This document shows positions 9,706 through 20,938 of a stretch of DNA of 64,000 nt, piece by piece (position 1 is the first letter of the stretch; each line of letters opens with the position of its first letter). The stretch covers positions 30,232,183-30,296,182 of the forward strand of contig OY744516.1 in the NCBI GenBank assembly GCA_963556195.1. The letters are read 5' to 3'. The DNA is from Sepiola atlantica (Eukaryota > Mollusca > Cephalopoda > Sepiida > Sepiolidae). The notes under the pieces were generated by a model, which was given only the letters and a program-made list of their open reading frames with translations, was not told where the DNA came from and made no database searches. The position numbers and the translations under genes were made by a program.

Positions 9706-10477
9706 GGCACGACTGAATCTGACGAAGCTATCCGAAAGGCACTGCAATTTGTGTGGCACTGCTTCTAAAGATCTGTTCAAGAAGTGAATATTGGTTTCAA
9801 ATTGAATTTAGTACAAAAGGACTGATAAAATTTCAAGGAGTGTCAGGGTATCATAGTAACAATCAACTGATAATCTTTGTTTTGTTTGTGACCCAAAATG
9901 TTTGGGATTTGATAGAATTGTGTAAAACGAAATGTGTTCCTATTGTATCATTACATTCACATTTCAGAAGATGAAATTTGGTAGGAATCATCCCAACCAA
10001 CTCTACGGTTTCTCTTGAAACTGAATTAGCGTTGAATTGCAGAAATAATCTATTCTTTGACCAAATGCAACATCTATAATTTTTTTATAGACAAGAAAGC
10101 CATTAAAAACACAAGAGCTACATAAACACATAATGAGAAAGCTCAATACAAATGCTTGGTTATCAGAATTTCAACAATTATTGTAAAAAAAAAAGTTATA
10201 TGCAAAACCCCTAAAAGAGCAAAAATCCAGAGATTGCAGGGTTAAAGAAAACGGAAATCAATTTTGAAATGCAAATATACAAATTGTTCATCTTGCTTCT
10301 GAAGTTGGTCTCTTGAAAGATGAATGTGGTTATCTGCGGGAGATGTTGAAATTATGCCCATTCATATTTAAACAGAATCGTATACAATGAACTGAGAATT
10401 TGTAATTTGCCATTAAATAACCGTAAGAGTTGCTGATAAATCGACCATCAATAAGCTGAAACATGTCTAAAGCAGCA
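9706..10477. other. unassigned AT-rich stretch
   Basis: It may contain more of the decayed retroelement just upstream on the - strand, but no motif is readable. Nothing else seen. Confidence 0.4.
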
Positions 10478-10672
10478 AGAGTCTGAATGTATAAGATCTG
10501 ACTCCAACTACTAGTATTCCCAGTTATCTGACTCTGACTTATGTTAAAGTCTACTGATATTCAGACTGTTAATTTTTCGTAGATTAAATACTCTGACTCC
10601 TAACATTCTTACCACTTTTGAGTCCTTTGAAATCCTGGCTCTAACTCCGCAACCCTAGTCTGAACAAATTTG
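10478..10672 (+). repeat. family F copy, longest
   Basis: About 190 bp: GTATAAGATCTGACTCCAAC, then TTAAAGTCTACTGATATTCA, GACTGTTAATTTTTCGTAGA and TTAAATACTCTGACTCC, ending in CTCTAACTCCGCAACCCTAG. The ends GGGTTG-GGA and TC-GCAACCC are complementary, so it may be a short terminal-inverted-repeat element. Confidence 0.7.
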
Positions 10673-10999
10673 AAGGGTGTGATGGTAGTTGGTAATATTA
10701 ATGTTTATTTATTAAAGATTAAATTCAATAACAATTTCAAGCGGAGATATTTAAGTTACATGTTTTTGAATGACGGCAATCTATTTTAGTGGATGACAAA
10801 GTTCTGAAAGATTACTCAATATGACAAAAAGCACCAGGTCAGATTTCAACGGTTGAAATCTTTAACATTACTAAGACGAGGATAACAGTCTATAAAACCG
10901 TAAAAAAAAAAAAACATCTACTCTACATTGTCAACAAGAACATAAGTTATTCGTGAGACTGTATGCTTGATAATGTAAGGATGGACCATTATCTGGGCC
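10673..10999. other. unassigned stretch
   Basis: Nothing recognised; an A run at about 10903-10914. Confidence 0.4.
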
Positions 11000-11460
11000 T
11001 TACTTCTCCATATTGTACGAAGTATTCCTAAAGTTATTCCATGAAAAAAAAAATTTGATAATTCAAAAACTATTTATCTGATCAAGGCGGAATTTTGCAT
11101 GGTGGTCACCGTTATTAAAGAGATCAGATCCATGCATCAAATTTTGAATAATCGAGATCAAGATCATATAAGATCAAGGGATTCATTGGCTACCATATAG
11201 GTCAAGTAATGAGTCTCTACGATGAATTAAACTGAAGTTATCGCTAAAAGTGACTTTGACCGTTTCTATGACTGACCGTTTCTATGACTGACCGTTTCTA
11301 TGACTGACCGTTGACATCCAAAAATTAAATCTGTTCTATATCTAAGTCTGATGATGACCGCAAGTTTGACCAAGTTTTGTGATGATTGATCAAGCTATGT
11401 AGACGATAGGGTGTACGTAAACAAACTACTGAAAACATAACGTCTGCCTTGGCGGAGGTA
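11000..11460 (+). repeat. repeat ending in a CCTTGGCGGAGG motif, with a 16 bp tandem array
   Basis: Inside is a perfect 16 bp tandem repeat TGACCGTTTCTATGAC x 3 plus a partial unit (11257-11312). The block ends GTCTGCCTTGGCGGAGGTAA, an end I associate with widespread invertebrate dispersed repeats. No second copy is present in this window to define its limits. Confidence 0.4.
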
Positions 11461-11899
11461 AAAATATTAAGCCTGTTCACAGCATTTTGAATGACTATTG
11501 CTTAAATACACATTCAGATATAACAGATGAAACTTAGTTGACTTACAAGAGAAAATATTGCAAATGCAACACCTGTAACTACAGCTCCATATCGCATTGA
11601 CAACTTTCTTTTCTCTTTTTCCACACAAACTGGTTGTGCCAGAAATGTAAGACAAAAGGGACGAATGTGGATTCGGATATGGCGAAGTTATTGAGGTTGT
11701 TCAGAAATTTTGTACCTTTGTGATACCGTTGGGGCACAGTGGAGCTGGTGTTAGTATGATAGCTAGAATTAGGAGTGGATGGAGTAAGTTCAGGGAACTT
11801 TTGCAATTACTAACCAGCAGAGTTACCACTGTCGACTAATTGAAGAGTCTATCCGGCATGTGTATGCAGTGTGTTGATATATGGAAGTGATAATTGACC
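11461..11899. other. unassigned stretch
   Basis: Short open frames on the - strand lack any family motif; nothing else seen. Confidence 0.4.
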
Positions 11900-12245
11900 A
11901 GCTAGTGTTGAGGACATGAGTTGCATGGAAAAATTGATAATGTAAGTCTTCAAGCTAGGCTCAGATCTGATGAGCTGAGGAAGATTAAATCTGGACAGTA
12001 TAGGGAGATAGATGCAGAACAGGGTGCTTCGATGGTATGGCCACATTGAAAGAATGAATATGAGTTCCTGGGTTAGTAGATGTAGAGCAATCAAGTTAGC
12101 AGGGGGAGACCAAGGAAAACATGTGAGGAAGTGATAAGGAGGGACTTGAGAGAAAGAGGGATAAATAAAGACCTGGACAGAGATAAGTTAGTTTGGAAGT
12201 CAATTTCTAAAATCCGTCCAACACATACCAGCATGTAAAATGGGC
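11900..12245 (+). pseudogene. LINE family E, best-preserved RT C-terminus
   Basis: The + strand reads ARLRSDELRKINLDSIGR, a stop, then MQNRVLRWYGHIERMN, SSWVSRCRAIKLAGG and, after frame loss, a remnant of the RGRP-KTW-EVI-RDL-ERG region. (L)RW(F/Y)GHVERM...W...C...GR(P)...TW is the conserved C-terminal signature of many LINE ORF2 proteins. The element is truncated upstream of this motif and so carries no polymerase or endonuclease. The 3' UTR is short and ends near CATGTAAAATGGGCATTAAA. Confidence 0.85.
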
Positions 12246-12264
12246 ATTAAACCGAATATGATCT

Positions 12265-12560
12265 CTACCAAAAACCAAACAAAACTTCCATGAACAAAGT
12301 TTCTTTTCTAGAACATCCCATCTGCTTCCCAACCGACTGCAGCATAGTCATCTTCAAATCTAATGTAAAAAAAAAATACTTGTTGAGTCGTCCTCTTAGA
12401 TGATCAATTCCTCTTGTGTAATCTTCTTCCCATCCCACGCATTGTTTCAAGTCCTCGTTGAGGCGATCATCTTCCAGTTGACAATCTCTTTAACCCTTAT
12501 CCTCGAGTAGTCCCCAGGACTTGATAAGCGGTGACCTATTAGTTAAAAAATACAAAATTA
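12265..12560 (+). pseudogene. LINE family H, 3' end
   Basis: It encodes a decayed RT C-terminus. Reading across frames: FLEHPICFPTDCSIV, IFKSNVKKKYLLSRPLR, corresponding to the conserved F(P)RT--LWNSLP-----Y-L--FKS-VN--L. It is followed by the family's 3' end GACAATCTCTTTAACCCTTA and TCCTCGAGTAG, ending in CTTGATAAGCGGTGACCTA. The same 3' end is at 25283-25365 and 45110-45200. Confidence 0.8.
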
Positions 12561-12738
12561 ATATAGGGATGTGCATGCAACATCAGGCTTTTTAAAAGTG
12601 CATGTGTTTCACTCATCTGATGCAAGATCATAAACACACATCAAGGAAAGTTTTTTATAACAAATTTCTTAATTATGTTAATAGCATTTGTCTAAAGTTT
12701 TATGAGTGAAGATGAATTCAGAAATAATAAAACAAATA
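12561..12738. other. unassigned stretch
   Basis: Nothing recognised. Confidence 0.4.
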
Positions 12739-12915
12739 AAAAAAAAAATGACCATATGAGAATATTTTTGAGATCTATCGTATGAAAAATAATTTGATCT
12801 TTTTAAATTAATATAAATTATATTATAATATTGTAATAATAATTTATTATAATAAGATTAAATTACTTTTCATACTATAGCTCCCCAAAATATTCTCGTA
12901 TGGTCGTTTTTTTTG
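12739..12915. mobile_element. foldback element 2
   Basis: The left arm (12741-12799) starts AAAAAAAATGACCATATGAG and the right arm (12856-12914) ends CTCGTATGGTCGTTTTTTTT. The arms pair over about 58 bp with roughly 10 mismatches. The 56 bp spacer is almost only A and T. A (TA)n tract follows at once. The greater divergence makes it older than foldback elements 1 and 4. Confidence 0.8.
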
Positions 12916-12927
12916 TTTTTGTAAAAC

Positions 12928-12929
<2 letters not shown>

Positions 12930-12969
<40 letters not shown>
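12930..12969. repeat. (TA)n microsatellite
   Basis: About 19 TA units. Confidence 0.95.
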
Positions 12970-12971
<2 letters not shown>

Positions 12972-13837
12972 CATCCTTTTGTCTGAATTCGGTTTGGTTA
13001 GATCCTAGGAGGCCAACCTCTCCGACATTACTTCTTCCTGCAGTAGGGGGGGGGGGGTAATGCTGGTCGGATTTTTCCTGATTCAAGCAATCTATCCCAA
13101 GCTCAATGGGTGGCCGAATGGGTCACATTTTTTTCTCATCTATATATAATATTGAAATTGAAGTGAGAATGCTAAAGAAACCACTCTACCTCAACTTAAT
13201 GTTGACAGACTATTACTTGGTTCTCATTTTATAAATATGCAAAATCTTCTATTATTTGCACCATCGTTCTCGAATAATTTAACCTGTGATATGAAAATTA
13301 GAATTTATTAAACAATTACTTATCTACACTCCCTTTCTTATAAGATTGTGTTTTTTTTTTTATCCCTGTGCTCGAGTCTAACCCCCTCGATCTATGATGG
13401 TATTTTTTATAAACAAACGGATGTCTTAATTTCCGTTATGAAATGTTCATTTATTCAATAAGCTTATTTTATTTCTCTAAAGTGGAATTTAATTTAGAGC
13501 CCATGCTCAGTTATTTTTGTATGTTATTAAAAGCGTCTATATACCCCCCTCTCCTGACCTCTGAAGGAAGGAAGCCTCTAAAGCACTGCTGAAAGCCACT
13601 CATTTGATGCCTCTCAGCAGGCTTCATTCATTATGTTAGGAAGTAGGTAGTTCCGGTTCTTGTGCATCATTGTTTGGTGCTCAGAACGGGTTCAAAATGA
13701 TATTGGTACGATCAGGAATTGACTTTTGACCTGGTCGAGGGAGGGGGTGACAAAAAAGGAACTCCTTGGTATGAGTTTATCTGTAGGACTGTCAATGTTC
13801 TGGGAATGAATGAATTGGTAAATTCTGGCTCTTAGTT
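12970..13837. other. unassigned stretch
   Basis: G run at about 13046-13056; the rest holds no recognisable feature. Confidence 0.4.
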
Positions 13838-14012
13838 CCTATTTACTTAACTCTCTACGAGGGGCAAAGTTAGACACAAAGGTTTGTTTTTAATGTGAGG
13901 GAAAATCTAGCTTTTCAATCTGGATTGGGACAAAAATAAAAATTGCCTCAGTCTTGAAGGATCTTTTTTCCTCTGGAGAATAGGACAGATATTACACTTT
14001 CATCTTATGCTG
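13838..14012 (-). mobile_element. U2-headed SINE, family B
   Basis: On the - strand: head AGATGAAAGTGTAATATCTG, then body AAGATCCTTCAAGACTGAGG and CAATTTTTATTTTTGTCCCA, then ATCCAGATT and the tail CTAACTTTG...AAGTAAATAGGA. The head keeps only the branch-site part of U2. The internal block around CCCCTTTTGGGG seen at 4834 is missing. Confidence 0.8.
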
Positions 14013-14099
14013 AGTATTGTCTGTCTGATGCTGGCTGTTAATCACACCTATTGCCTGGGGTGGGTTGAGCTAACTTTTATCAATCTGATATGGTTTTGC

Positions 14100-14265
14100 T
14101 GCATACCAGACTTGCTGATTTTGACCGGATTCAGCATTTAAATAACCCAAGGAGGGTTGATATGCCATAAAACAACCAAACCAAACACCATGAATAAAAC
14201 TACTGTTTCGGCATTAAATGACCCATAAGAGATTGATATGTTGTAAAACAAAATAAAAACAAAAA
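14100..14265 (+). mobile_element. family D tails, two in tandem
   Basis: GACCGGATTCAGCATTTAAA...GGGTTGATATGCCATAAAAC, then an A/C-rich run, and again TTTCGGCATTAAATGACCCA...GATTGATATGTTGTAAAAC. These are two copies of the D 3' end, about 70 bp apart, in the same orientation. Confidence 0.7.
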
Positions 14266-15609
14266 AAGCTAGCAAAAACCTACTCGTGTTCTGGGCAGCA
14301 ATTAATCCAGCCGTAGCCTTCTTTACAGAAAAACAAAATAAAACTTCTTTTTTTTTTACCAAATTAACAAAAAGTAAAATGAAGATTGTTATGGTGTTAT
14401 TTGATATATTCCAATGTTGAGGAAATTTACTGTGCATGAACAGTTACATTTATTAATTTGGGGGGAAAAAAGATTATTTTATATGGCCTTTTCTATCTTC
14501 AGTCGATGGATTTGGTTTTGTATATGCATACAAATGAAAATAAATTCCCCATTAAAAACTGGTTATGAAATGAATTAATGAAATAGCCAAACTTATATAT
14601 TCCTGAGTAAATTGAATATAATATACTTGTATTTCCGTATAAAGTAATTCACTCCAAGTCATCTATTTTAATTATCTCCAAGCGATGAATGTATTGATTC
14701 TTCACTTGTTCATTTCTTTTTTTTTTTTTGCGTTTGCTCTGTGAACTCTTTACAATTTAGATGTGAGATTTCCGCTTAAATCGCTAGACCCCCCCCCACA
14801 TGGTTTTGCGCTTCTTAGTCGAAATCCACTTTTAAGAAAAGACAGATTTTTTTTCAAAAATCGCTAGAGCTTAATCTGACTAAATTTTCTTTCTCGTTCT
14901 TCCTCTTTTCCTGTTTTTCTCTTCCTCTCTTCGTCTTGCCATGCCCCCTTTTCCCCCTTATGACAATTCTCTCTGAAAACTGAAAGTGGTAATTTTGCCA
15001 TGAAGGCTGAAACTTCAAACGATTATAGATGACGTTTGTTTCATCAAAGAATGACTTCCTGTTCCCACACTAACGCACTGTGTCTTTAAGTTATTTCTAG
15101 TTATTTCTAGTTGTTGGGTTTTTATGTTGCCCTCTTTCTCTCTACACACATAGATACAGGGAAATTCATCTTGATTTCAGCTTTTTTTGGCCATTGGCTA
15201 CTCACATCCCTGATAAAGGTTCCACTGCTAAATTTAACAATTGTATTCATGTCTGAGTTTTTAATATTTCACTTCTTGGTGAAAATAGGCATAAACCGGA
15301 TATAATGTCTTTTACTTCTTATATAATGTATTGAAAAATCACGTTTTGGTCAAATATTAAATTTTAACAAGTGGATATTTTAAACCAAAATCAATTCTAA
15401 AATATAAAATTTGCAAAAATTAAATTTTTTTAATTTTTTAAAATTTTTTAAAAATCCTTTGCACTTCAAGGTTTTAGTAGAGAATGCCTTTGCCCCTAGT
15501 CGAAATGAATGTCTAACTCTCACTTACTTACTTACAGTCTCTTGTTTTGATAAGCTCTTAAGATTGACATTCACTCTGTATGTAAAATGCATGTCTCATA
15601 TGTTGCTAT
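14266..15609. other. unassigned AT-rich stretch
   Basis: T runs at about 14349 and 14717, a C run near 14790 and a perfect local duplication of TTATTTCTAG at 15090. The short frame 15111-15305 is hydrophobic but has no recognisable family. No gene supported. Confidence 0.4.
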
Positions 15610-15945
15610 AGTCACTGTAAAAATGGTTGGATCATCCTAGCGCTCCCAAAAAGTACCTGACTCTTGGTGCAATCCTCTATTGCTATAAGAATAAAATACG
15701 TCTTAAGATGGAGTCCTGCTGCCACATCTGGGAGGTGCCGCCGAGAATTGAGTACAAAATCAACTTGTAAATCTAGTGAGAGATGATCTATTCCCGACAC
15801 TCGTCTCTCAGAAGAGATGTTGCTAGTCTATCGACTCGTTATTTCCATGGAAGTTGCTTGACTGAGCTCACATTTCTGGTTCCTTCTTGTAAGACATTCA
15901 CAGCCAAGAACTCGTCTTATCACAATGGAAAAAAGAAGTTTCCAT
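15610..15945 (+). pseudogene. LINE family H RT C-terminus, upstream part
   Basis: The reading frames spell, in order, LKMESCCHIWEVPP (family: L-MEYCSHIWGGA), then RHSSLRRDVASLSTRYFHGS (family: L-HRR-VA-LSLFYRYFHG-CS-EL), TELTFLVPS and KNSSYHNGKKKFPF. This order, with stops and frame changes, is a decayed LINE RT C-terminal domain. It is interrupted by a family D element and continues at 16225. Confidence 0.85.
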
Positions 15946-16220
15946 TCTGGTGCTATCAGACAGTCCTGAAAATACTGCCTTCCTGACTTAAAATGCACAA
16001 AACATTGTTTTTTGTTGTTTTTTACCTTTCCCTTTGCGAAAACTCAATCATGTTCTGCATAAGCCGATTAACAAAAACTTTCCTTACAAAACAACCAAAC
16101 ACCATCAATAATGTTTCAAGATAAACTTAAAGCATAAAATATTTGACACAAATGACTGGATTTAGCATCCCGTAACCCGAAAAAAACAAAACAAAACAAC
16201 CGAACCATCTTTTTTCCATC
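15946..16220 (+). mobile_element. SINE-like family D inserted into LINE H
   Basis: Near-collinear with 3060-3360: GGTGCTATCAGACAGTCCTG, CCTGACTTAAAATGCACAAA, CTCAATCATGTTCTGCATAA, ACAACCAAACACCATCAATA and TTTAGCATCCCGTAACCCGA, with an A-rich AAACAAAAC end. LINE H coding sequence lies on both sides, so D inserted after the LINE. Confidence 0.75.
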
Positions 16221-16224
16221 ATGT

Positions 16225-16440
16225 GTCTAATGTCAGGCAGAATTTGCAGAACTTATTTACAAGTGATTCCACCTATGGAACACATTAGTGTGGAACTGCT
16301 TGCTTGCAGATTACAACTTGGTCATTTTTAAATCCAGTTTCAACAAATACAAGTGATTCCCATAAACCGTCGTCATAAGTAATCAAATTTCATTGTTTCG
16401 CATGTTTTTACATCTCCATAACACTTATCCTTGAATGACT
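16225..16440 (+). pseudogene. LINE family H, continuation after the D insertion
   Basis: The translation VIPPMEHISVELLACRLQLG, then F-IQFQQIQ, corresponds to the family's F(P)RT-HLWNSLPADYNLVIFKS-VN segment. The rest runs into the satellite at 16461. Confidence 0.7.
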
Positions 16441-16460
16441 TTTGGTCTCGATAAGTAACA

Positions 16461-17648
16461 CCTCTCTCTATCCTTCTCTCTCTATCCTTCTCTCTCTCTC
16501 TATCCTTCTCTCTCTCTCTATCCTTCTCTCTCTCTCTATCCTTCTCTCTCTCTATCCTTCTCTCTCTCTCTATCCTTCTCTCTCTCTCTATCCTTCTCTC
16601 TCTCTCTATCCTTCCTCTCTCTCTCTCTCCTTCTCTCTCGCTCTCTCCTTCTCTCTCGCTCTCTCCTTCTCTCTCGCTCTCTCCTTCTCTCTCTCTCTAT
16701 CCTTCTCTCTCTCTATCCTTCTCTCTCTCTTCCTTCTCTCTCTCTCTATCCTTCTCTCTCTCTTATCCTTCTCTCTCTCTCTATCCTTCTCTCTCTCTCT
16801 ATCCTTCTCTCTCTCTCTATCCTTCTCTCTCTCTCTATCCTTCTCTCTCTCTCTATCCTTCTCTCTCTCTCTATCCTTCTCTCTCTCTCTATCCTTCTCT
16901 CTCTCTCTATCCTTCTCTCTCTCTCTATCCTTCTCTCTCTCTCTATCCTTCTCTCTCTCTCTATCCTTCTCTCTCTCTCTATCCTTCTCTCTCTCTCTAT
17001 CCTTCTCTCTCTCTCTATCCTTCTCTCTCTCTCTATCCTTCTCTCTCTCTCTATCCTTCTCTCTCTCTCTATCCTTCTCTCTCTCTCTATCCTTCTCTCT
17101 CTCTCTCTCCTTCTCTCTCTCTCTATCCTTCTCTCTCTCTCTATCCTTCTCTCTCTCTCTATCCTTCTCTCTCTCTCTATCCTTCTCTCTCTCTCTATCC
17201 TTCTCTCTCTCTCTATCCTTCTCTCTCTCTCTATCCTTCTCTCTCTCTCTATCCTTCTCTCTCTCTCTATCCTTCTCTCTCTCTCTATCCTTCTCTCTCT
17301 CTCTATCCTTCTCTCTCTCTCTATCCTTCTCTCTCTCTCTATCCTTCTCTCTCTCTCTCTATCCTTCTCTCTCTCTCTCTATCCTTCTCTCTCTCTCTCT
17401 ATCCTTCTCTCTCTCTCTCTATCCTTCTCTCTCTCTCTCTATCCTTCTCTCTCTCTCTCTATCCTTCTCTCTCTCTCTCTATCCTTCTCTCTCTCTCTCT
17501 ATCCTTCTCTCTCTCTCTGTCCTTCTCTCTCTCTCTCTGTCCTTCTCTCTCTCTCTGTCCTTCTCTCTCTCTCTGTCCTTCTCTCTCTCTCTGTCCTTCT
17601 CTCTCTCTCTCTCTCTCTCTGTCCTTCTCTCTCTCTCTCTCTCTCTGT

Positions 17649-17685
<37 letters not shown>

Positions 17686-18457
17686 TCTCTCTCTCTCTCT
17701 CTGTCCTTCTCTCTCTCTCTCTCTCTGTCCTTCTCTCTCTCTCTCTCTCTGTCCTTCTCTCTCTCTCTCTCTCTCTCTGTCCTTCTCTCTCTCTCTCTCT
17801 CTGTCATTCTCTCTCTCTCTCTCTCTCTGTCCATTCTCTCTCTCTCTCTCTCTCTGTCCTTCTCTCTCTCTCTCTCTCTGTCCTTCTCTCTCTCTCTCTC
17901 TCTGTCCTTCTCTCTCTCTCTCTCTCTGTCCTTCTCTCTCTCTCTCTCCTCTCTTGTCCTTCTCTCTCTCTCTCTCTCTCTCTGTCCTTCTCTCTCTCTC
18001 TCTCTCTCCTCTGTCCTTCTCTCTCTCTCTCTCTCTCTCTGTCCTTCTCTCTCTCTCTCTCTCTCTGTCCTTCTCTCTCTCTCTCTCTCTCTGTCCTTCT
18101 CTCTCTCTCTCTCTCTCTGTCCTTCTCTCTCTCTCTCTCTCTCTGTCCTTCTCTCTCTCTCTCTCTCTCTGTCCTTCTCTCTCTCTCTCTCTCTCTCTGT
18201 CCTCTCTCTCTCTCTCTCTCTCTGTCCTTCTCTCTCTCTCTCTCTCTCTCTCTCTGTCCTTCTCTCTCTCTCTCTCTCTCTCTCTGTCCTTCTCTCTCTC
18301 TCTCTCTCTCTCTCTGTCCTTCTCTCTCTCTCTCTCTCTCTCTGTCCTTCTCTTCTCTCTCTCTCTCTCTCTCGCCTTCTCTCTCTCTCTCTCTCTCTCT
18401 GTCCTTCTCTCTCTCTCTCTCTCTCTGTCCTTCTCTCTCTCTCTCTCTCTCCTCTGT

Positions 18458-18494
<37 letters not shown>

Positions 18495-19546
18495 CTTCTC
18501 TCTCTCTCTCTCTCTCTGTCCTTCTCTCTCTCTGTCCTTCTCTCTCTCTGTCCTTCTCTCTCTCTCTCTCTCTGTCCTTCTCTCTCTCTGTCCTTCTCTC
18601 TCTCTGTCCTTCTCTCTCTCTGTCCTTCTCTCTCTCTGTCCTTCTCTCTCTCTGTCCTTCTCTCTCTCTGTCCTTCTCTCTCTCTGTCCTTCTCTCTCTC
18701 TGTCCTTCTCTCTCTCTGTCCTCTCTCTCTCTGTCCTTCTCTCTCTCTGTCCTTCTCTCTCTCTGTCCTTCTCTCTCTCTGTCCTTCTCTCTCTCTGTCC
18801 TTCTCTCTCTCTGTCCTTCTCTCTCTCTGTCCTTCTCTCTCTCTGTCCTTCTCTCTCTCTGTCCTTCTCTCTCTCTGTCCTTCTCTCTCTCTGTCCTTCT
18901 CTCTCTCTGTCCTTCTCTCTCTCTGTCCTTCTCTCTCTCTGTCCTTCTCTCTCTCTGTCCTTCTCTCTCTCTGTCCTTCTCTCTCTCTGTCCTTCTCTCT
19001 CTCTGTCCTTCTCTCTCTCTGTCCTTCTCTCTCTCTGTCCTTCTCTCTCTCTGTCCTTCTCTCTCTCTGTCCTTCTCTCTCTCTGTCCTTCTCTCTCTCT
19101 GTCCTTCTCTCTCTCTGTCCTTCTCTCTCTCTGTCCTTCTCTCTCTCTGTCCTTCTCTCTCTCTGTCCTTCTCTCTCTCTGTCTTCTCTCTCTCTGTCCT
19201 TCTCTCTCTCTGTCCTTCTCTCTCTCTGTCCTTCTCTCTCTCTGTCCTTCTCTCTCTCTGTCCTTCTCTCTCTCTGTCCTTCTCTCTCTCTGTCCTTCTC
19301 TCTCTCTGTCCTTCTCTCTCTCTGTCCTTCCTCTCTCTGTCCTTCACTCTCTCTGTCCTTCTCTCTCTCTGTCCTTCTCTCTCTCTGTCCTTCTCTCTCT
19401 CTGTCCTTCTCTCTCTCTGTCTCTTCTCTCTCTCTGTCCTTCTCTCTCTCTGTCCTTCTCTCTCTCCTGTCCTTCTCTCTCTCTGTCCTTCTCTCTCTCT
19501 GTCTTTCTCTCTCTCTTCTTCTCTCGTCTTTCTCTCTCTCTGTCCT

Positions 19547-19613
<67 letters not shown>

Positions 19614-20091
19614 GTCTTCTCTCTCTCTCTCTCTATCCTTATCCTTATCCTTCTCTCTCTATCCTTATCCTTATCCTTCTATCCTTATCCTTATCCTTAT
19701 CCTTCTATCCTTATCCTTATCCTTATCCTTCTATCCTTATCCTTATCCTTCTCTCTCTATCCTTATCCTTCTCTCTCTATCTTTCCTTTTCTTATCCTTT
19801 TATCCTTATCCTTATCCTTCTCTCTCTATCCTTATCCTTATCCTTATCCTTCTCTCTCTATCCTTATCCTTATCCTTATCCTTCTCTCTCTATCCTTATC
19901 CTTATCCTTATCCTTCTCTCTCTATCCTTATCCTTATCCTTATCCTTCTCTCTCTATCCTTATCCTTATCCTTCTCTCTCTATCCTTATCCTTATCCTTC
20001 TCTCTCTATCCTTATCCTTATCCTTCTCTCTCTATCCTTATCCTTATCCTTCTCTCTCTATCCTTATCCTTATCCTTCTCTCTCTATCCTT
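16461..20091. repeat. 3.6 kb polypyrimidine satellite with zoned repeat units
   Basis: The + strand is nearly pure pyrimidine apart from single A or G per unit. Zones by dominant unit are as follows. (1) 16461-17345: 18 bp unit TATCCTTCTCTCTCTCTC, with shorter variants at the left edge and a few CTCGCTC variants near 16640-16690. (2) About 17346-17515: 20 bp ATCC units. (3) About 17516-18530: GTCC units of 18-28 bp. (4) About 18531-19550: very regular 16 bp unit GTCCTTCTCTCTCTCT. (5) About 19630-20091: TCCTTA hexamer runs inside a 26 bp unit, (ATCCTT)3 CTCTCTCT. The frames of 1224 codons (+) and 622 codons (-) follow from the repeat alone and are not genes. Confidence 0.97.
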
Positions 20092-20724
20092 GTGTCTAGA
20101 CACACTTGCAAAATAAAGCTGGCCGGTGTATAGTGACTGCTGAACCTACCAAACCAAGCATCGCGATATTCTTTCGATCAATGTAGCATCGATAAATACC
20201 CCCTTACCCTCCTCACCCAAAATCAGCCTCAATGTCTGTCTGAGGTTCTGTGAACTTTTAGAGGAGGTCTGGTTCCTTTGTTCTCCTGTTGCTTCTACTG
20301 CTGCTGCTATTAATACTCAGCACCACCACAGCTACTGCCTCTGCTGTCGTCGTTCCTGTGTTAGTGTTACGTTTTAGATTATGACCCAGCGATCTTGTAC
20401 TGCTCTATTCCAATAAGGAAATAAATAAATCTTTCTACCCTCCGCACCTCCTACCTCATTACCGGATTTATTCTAAGTTGAAATTATTTCCATTTTTAAT
20501 TCGTTTGTTATGCTTTCTTTACTAAAGAAAAAAAAAATGGCATTTTCTAAAATATTTCAGAATTACAAAAAAATAAAAAATAAAAATAAAAAATTCTTTT
20601 GATAATTGAAGATGTGCGGTTACACAATTTCTAATTAGAAAACTGAGGGGGGCGCTTTTCTTACCATATAAAAAACATTGACAAAAATGAAGTCTCTTTT
20701 TAGTCTGTGGTATTTACATGCTCG
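20092..20724. other. unassigned stretch after the satellite
   Basis: It includes a CTGCTGCTG-rich patch near 20300 and A-rich runs near 20530-20600; no gene or known repeat recognised. Confidence 0.4.
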
Positions 20725-20815
20725 GTGTCAGGTCATCTTCCCAAGCACTGTACCTTTCGGAGAGGGAGGGGGTTATCGCCGGTCACCTGAGAATGCTTGG
20801 GAATGAAATTTTTTC
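20725..20815 (+). mobile_element. possible SINE family A internal fragment
   Basis: CATCTTCCCAAGCACTGTAC, GGAGAGGGAGGGGGTTATCG and CACCTGAGAATGCTTGGGAA loosely follow the A block CACCCTCCCAGGCTTTGCC ... GAGGAGTAAG ... CTGAGGCGCC-TACCGGGGAA. Too diverged to be sure. Confidence 0.35.
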
Positions 20816-20938
20816 TTTCTTCACTCCAAACAAGGTATATTGCCACTGAGATGTTAAGGGTTACTGTATTTTTGACACAAATCTAAAGGGGGCATCGTAA
20901 GTGTGGAGTTATGCAGCAGATGTTTGTTCACATTACAT

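Noticed and set aside
16442..20116. 1224-codon + strand frame of Ser/Leu/Phe repeats, and the 622-codon - strand Arg/Glu/Lys frame
   Set aside because: The DNA is a simple polypyrimidine satellite in which stop codons are almost impossible in these frames. Length of frame is a by-product of the repeat; no start context, splice signals or non-repeat domain.
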